Part shown: one piece after another, positions 4,912 through 7,365 of the stretch
How the letters are laid out: every line of letters starts with the position of its first letter
Numbering within the stretch: the first letter of the stretch is position 1
Source: Bog-756 sp036553725
GTDB lineage: Bacteria; Actinomycetota; Acidimicrobiia; Acidimicrobiales; RAAP-2
Direction: 5' to 3'
DNA: 7,365 nt
NCBI GenBank assembly: GCA_036553725.1
Contig: DATBOO010000082.1
Location: 1 to 7,365 of the forward strand
Position numbers and translations under genes: made by a program
The notes under the pieces: generated by a model
Databases searched by the model: none
What the model was told of the DNA's origin: nothing
The model's input: the letters and a program-made list of their open reading frames with translations, nothing else

Positions 4912-7170
4912 TCACTGGCGGGACATGGCGGAACGCTCCTCGGCCTCCACCGCGCCATCGCCGTCGCCGGGGCCGACCAGGGCCACATCCAGCCGCCGCA
5001 GGTGGCCTTCGAAGGGGAAGTGACCGGTGTAGCGCTCACTGACCGGTGAGCCGTGGTCGTAGCCGATGCTCGGGCCGACGCTCGACATCATGGTCATGGC
5101 GAAGGGGACGGCCATCTGCCCGCTCGGCTCGCCGTCGACCACCAGGGTGGCGTCCGCACCCTTCCCGGTCCGGCGGAACCGGACCCCGACCACCGAGGCG
5201 CCCACCGGCACCGCCGTCTCCGACTCCACGACGTGGTGGTCCCCGAAGCAGTTGTAGTCGAAGACAAGCCGGTCGTCCTGCACGAACAGGCTGACCCCCG
5301 AGTTCTCGGTTCCGGACGCGTAGAGGACGCCGGCCACCCCGGCCGGCCGGTCGATGACGGCATCCATGTCCCAGCCGCGCCCGCCGAGGCCCGGGGCGAC
5401 CTGCGCCGGGAGCGGCGACACGGGGGGGAAGTACGAGTACCGGCGGTTGGAGGGATGGGGCGACCGGTCGCGGTAGCGGTTGGAGAAGAGCTCGATGGTC
5501 CGATCGTCCAGGGGGAGCACCCCGTACTCCTCGGCCTCGCGCCACCACTGCTCGACCAGTTCGGCCACCTTGTCGGGCATGGTGGTAGCCAGGTTGTGGC
5601 ACTCCGAGCGGTCATGGGTCAGGTGGTAGAGCTCCCAGTCGTCCTGGTCGAAGGGAGTCCCCGGCTGGTGTCGGGTCACCGCCTTCCACCCGTCGGCGTA
5701 GATGGCCCGGTGGCCCATCATCTCGAAGTACTGGACGTCCTTGCGGCTCGGCGCGTCCGGGGCGTCGAAGGTGTAGCGCAGGGACACGCCGGACACCGGG
5801 ATCTGCTCGTAGCCACGGTAGGTGGAGGGCGGTTCGACCCCGAGGGTCTCGTAGATGGTGGGGACGATGTCGTTCACGTGGTGGAACTGGTCGCGCAGTC
5901 CGCCACCGACGGCGATCTGCGCCGGCCAGTGCACGATGAGCGGCACGTGCACCCCGCCCTCGTGGGTGTTCTGCTTGTACCACTTGAACGGGGTGTTGCC
6001 GGCCTGGGCCCAACCCCATGGATAGTTGGAGTGGCTGTGGGGGCCGCCGATGTCGTCGATGCGACCGACCGCCTCGTCGGGCGTCTCGACGAGGAAGTTG
6101 AAGTACTTCATCTCGTGCATCACCCCGAAGGGTCCACCCTCCTGGCTGGCCCCGTTGTCGGACAGCAACACCAAGAGGGTGTTGTCCAACTGGCCAAGGT
6201 CGTCGAGGGCGGACACCAGGCGGCCGATCTGGGCGTCGGTGTGCTCGAGGAAGGCGGCGAACGCCTCCTGCAGGCGGGCGGCCAGCCGGCGGTGGTTCTC
6301 GGGCAGGGTGTCCCAGGCCTCGACCCCGGGATTGCGGGGCGCCAGCTCGGTGCCGGCGGGGAGCAGCCCCATCTCCAGTTGGCGGGCGAACCACTTGTCA
6401 CGGGCCACGTCCCACCCGTCGTCGAAGCGGCCGCGGTACTTCGCCAGGTACGAGGCGGGGGCCTGGTGGGGCGCGTGCTGGGCGCCGAAGGCCAGGTAGG
6501 TGAAGAAGGGACGGTCGGGGCGGATCGACTTGGTGTCGTGGATGAAGCCGATGGCGTGGTTCACCAGGTCTTCGCTCAGGTGGTAGCCCTCGTCAGGTGT
6601 GGCCGGGGGCTCCACGCAGTGGTTGTCGTAGACCAGCTCGGGATAGAACTGATCGGTCTCCCCCTCGAGGAACCCGTAGTAGCGGTCGAAGCCGCGCTGG
6701 CACGGCCACTGCTCGTAGGGTCCCGCCGCCGACGCGTTCTCCATGCCGCAGAGGTGCCACTTCCCGAGCGCGAAGGTGGCATAGCCCTCGTCCCTCAGTA
6801 CCTCGGCCACGGTGGCGGCATGGTTGGTGATGTGCCCGCGCATGTGCGGGTACCCGGAGTCGAAGTTGGACAGCGAGCGCATGCCCACGGTGTGGTGGTT
6901 CCGCCCGGTGAGCAGGGCGGCCCGGGTGGGGGAGCACAGGGGGGTCACGTGGAAGTTCGTGTAGCGGAGGCCTCCGGCGGCCAGGCGGTCGATGTGGGGG
7001 GTGGCCAGGTCGGAGCCGAAGCAGCCGAAGTGGGAGAAGCCGGTGTCGTCGAGGAGAATGACGACGACGTTGGGTGCGCCGGGGCCGGGATGGGGGGGTA
7101 CCGGCCAGGAGGGTTCCGACTCGGCCTCGGTGCGGGCGATCACGCCGTCGAATGGCTCGAACTGTTGCAT
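4912..7170 (-). CDS. Type I (formylglycine) sulfatase, large arylsulfatase-like
   Basis: This 752-residue alkaline-phosphatase-superfamily hydrolase should cleave sulfate esters. Residues 34-42 (NVVVILLDD) give metal ligands Asp41 and Asp42. C79-S-P-T-R83 is the Cys-type motif that the formylglycine-generating enzyme converts to the catalytic aldehyde, followed by AALLTGR. GKWHL (136-140) supplies Lys137 and His139, QHAPH (231-235) supplies His232, SDNG (337-340) supplies Asp338 and Asn339, and FKWYKQNTHEGG (395-406) supplies a substrate Lys. After about 570 comes a 180-residue beta-rich C-terminal domain, ending in PFEGHLRRLDVAL, as in large mycobacterial arylsulfatases. No signal peptide is visible, so it is probably cytosolic. 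The ATG at 7170 has GAGGAC (7177-7182) at good spacing; an upstream ATG at 7224 lacks a site and adds a Pro/Arg-rich stretch. The substrate is unknown, and no maturation enzyme is in view. Confidence 0.95.
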   Translation of the reverse strand: MQQFEPFDGVIARTEAESEPSWPVPPHPGPGAPNVVVILLDDTGFSHFGCFGSDLATPHIDRLAAGGLRYTNFHVTPLCSPTRAALLTGRNHHTVGMRSLSNFDSGYPHMRGHITNHAATVAEVLRDEGYATFALGKWHLCGMENASAAGPYEQWPCQRGFDRYYGFLEGETDQFYPELVYDNHCVEPPATPDEGYHLSEDLVNHAIGFIHDTKSIRPDRPFFTYLAFGAQHAPHQAPASYLAKYRGRFDDGWDVARDKWFARQLEMGLLPAGTELAPRNPGVEAWDTLPENHRRLAARLQEAFAAFLEHTDAQIGRLVSALDDLGQLDNTLLVLLSDNGASQEGGPFGVMHEMKYFNFLVETPDEAVGRIDDIGGPHSHSNYPWGWAQAGNTPFKWYKQNTHEGGVHVPLIVHWPAQIAVGGGLRDQFHHVNDIVPTIYETLGVEPPSTYRGYEQIPVSGVSLRYTFDAPDAPSRKDVQYFEMMGHRAIYADGWKAVTRHQPGTPFDQDDWELYHLTHDRSECHNLATTMPDKVAELVEQWWREAEEYGVLPLDDRTIELFSNRYRDRSPHPSNRRYSYFPPVSPLPAQVAPGLGGRGWDMDAVIDRPAGVAGVLYASGTENSGVSLFVQDDRLVFDYNCFGDHHVVESETAVPVGASVVGVRFRRTGKGADATLVVDGEPSGQMAVPFAMTMMSSVGPSIGYDHGSPVSERYTGHFPFEGHLRRLDVALVGPGDGDGAVEAEERSAMSRQ

Positions 7171-7226
7171 GGGGACGTCCTCGGGTCGGGGAGGTGCGCG
7201 GGGCCACTGGCGTTGGACCGGCATCT

Positions 7227-7254
7227 ACTGTCAATCTGACTGACGATAGATAGT
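7227..7254. promoter_or_regulatory. Operator-like inverted repeat upstream of the sulfatase
   Basis: ACTGTCAATC (7227-7236) and GATAGATAGT (7245-7254) are reverse complements at 8 of 10 positions around the 8-bp centre TGACTGAC. The size and form resemble binding sites of TetR-type and similar dimeric repressors. The site lies 57-84 bp upstream of the sulfatase start in a patch clearly less GC-rich than its surroundings. On the minus strand it includes a perfect TTGACA (7229-7234), but no convincing -10 follows at 16-18 bp. Confidence 0.45.
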
Positions 7255-7307
7255 CCGCACGACCCTGTCCACCGGCGGCTGATCGGGGGCGCAGCCGTCG
7301 GTCGCGG

Positions 7308-7365
7308 TCAGTAGGGGCCGGAGCGGCGGGCGTCGACCTCCGAGGCGGCGGCCAGTGCCATGAGT
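7308..7365 (-). CDS. Possible C-terminal fragment of an unidentified gene
   Basis: Reading leftward from the window edge, one frame is open for 18 codons, ends ALAAASEVDARRSGPY, and stops with TGA at 7308-7310. The other frames are less protein-like, and a gene ending here would leave a sensible 137-bp gap containing the sulfatase promoter and operator. The fragment is too short to name a family, and 18 open codons in GC-rich DNA can occur by chance. Confidence 0.35.
   Translation of the reverse strand, partial: LMALAAASEVDARRSGPY

Noticed and set aside
7171..7224. Upstream ATG at 7224 as sulfatase start
   Set aside because: It lacks a ribosome site and adds 18 Pro/Arg-rich residues; the ATG at 7170 has GAGGAC at proper spacing.
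5053..7239. 728-codon open frame on the plus strand opposite the sulfatase
   Set aside because: It is the complement-frame shadow of the sulfatase, whose active-site motifs are unmistakable; the plus-strand translation is repetitive Gly/Val/His-rich sequence.

Overview
The window is uniformly GC-rich, with GTG starts and long open antisense frames. It carries an SDR of the type found in mycofactocin-producing bacteria, a PaaX-type regulator and a large cytosolic sulfatase like those of mycobacteria. Together these point to a high-GC actinobacterium, plausibly an acidimicrobial or mycobacterium-like lineage. This placement is an inference from protein style and composition, not from a marker gene.

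Left part (1-524): the window opens inside a leftward crcB (fluoride channel) gene, of which only the first 38 codons are visible. Its leader holds a textbook crcB-motif fluoride riboswitch (164-212, minus strand), with the P1 stem, pseudoknot and P3 hairpin all readable. Between the riboswitch and the rightward pgi gene is about 300 bp of non-coding DNA. It contains a striking long inverted repeat (245-268 with 316-339, 22 of 24 positions matching, 15 of them in one perfect block) followed by two compact palindromes.

Middle part (525-3998): complete pgi (glucose-6-phosphate isomerase) runs rightward and converges with a leftward membrane fatty acid desaturase. The desaturase is divergent from a rightward PaaX-family regulator. 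The two proposed starts are only 27 bp apart, neither has a Shine-Dalgarno sequence, and both have a -10-like hexamer 6-7 nt upstream. This suggests two leaderless, face-to-face promoters in a short AT-rich island, and a regulator that controls both itself and the desaturase. A good intrinsic terminator (3961-3998) ends the regulator.

Right part (4020-7365): a mycofactocin-coupled-type short-chain dehydrogenase runs rightward and converges with a leftward 752-residue Cys-type (formylglycine) sulfatase. Upstream of the sulfatase is an AT-richer inverted repeat that looks like a regulator's operator. The last 58 bases may be the C-terminus of another leftward gene, which cannot be identified.

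Functionally this looks like four or five independent small transcription units rather than one pathway: fluoride export, central carbon metabolism, regulated lipid desaturation, and redox/sulfate-ester catabolism. I see no defence system, mobile element, tRNA, rRNA or CRISPR array. The most interesting non-coding items are the fluoride riboswitch with its possible ribosome-site switch, the long inverted repeat in the crcB/pgi spacer, and the overlapping divergent promoters of the desaturase/PaaX pair.
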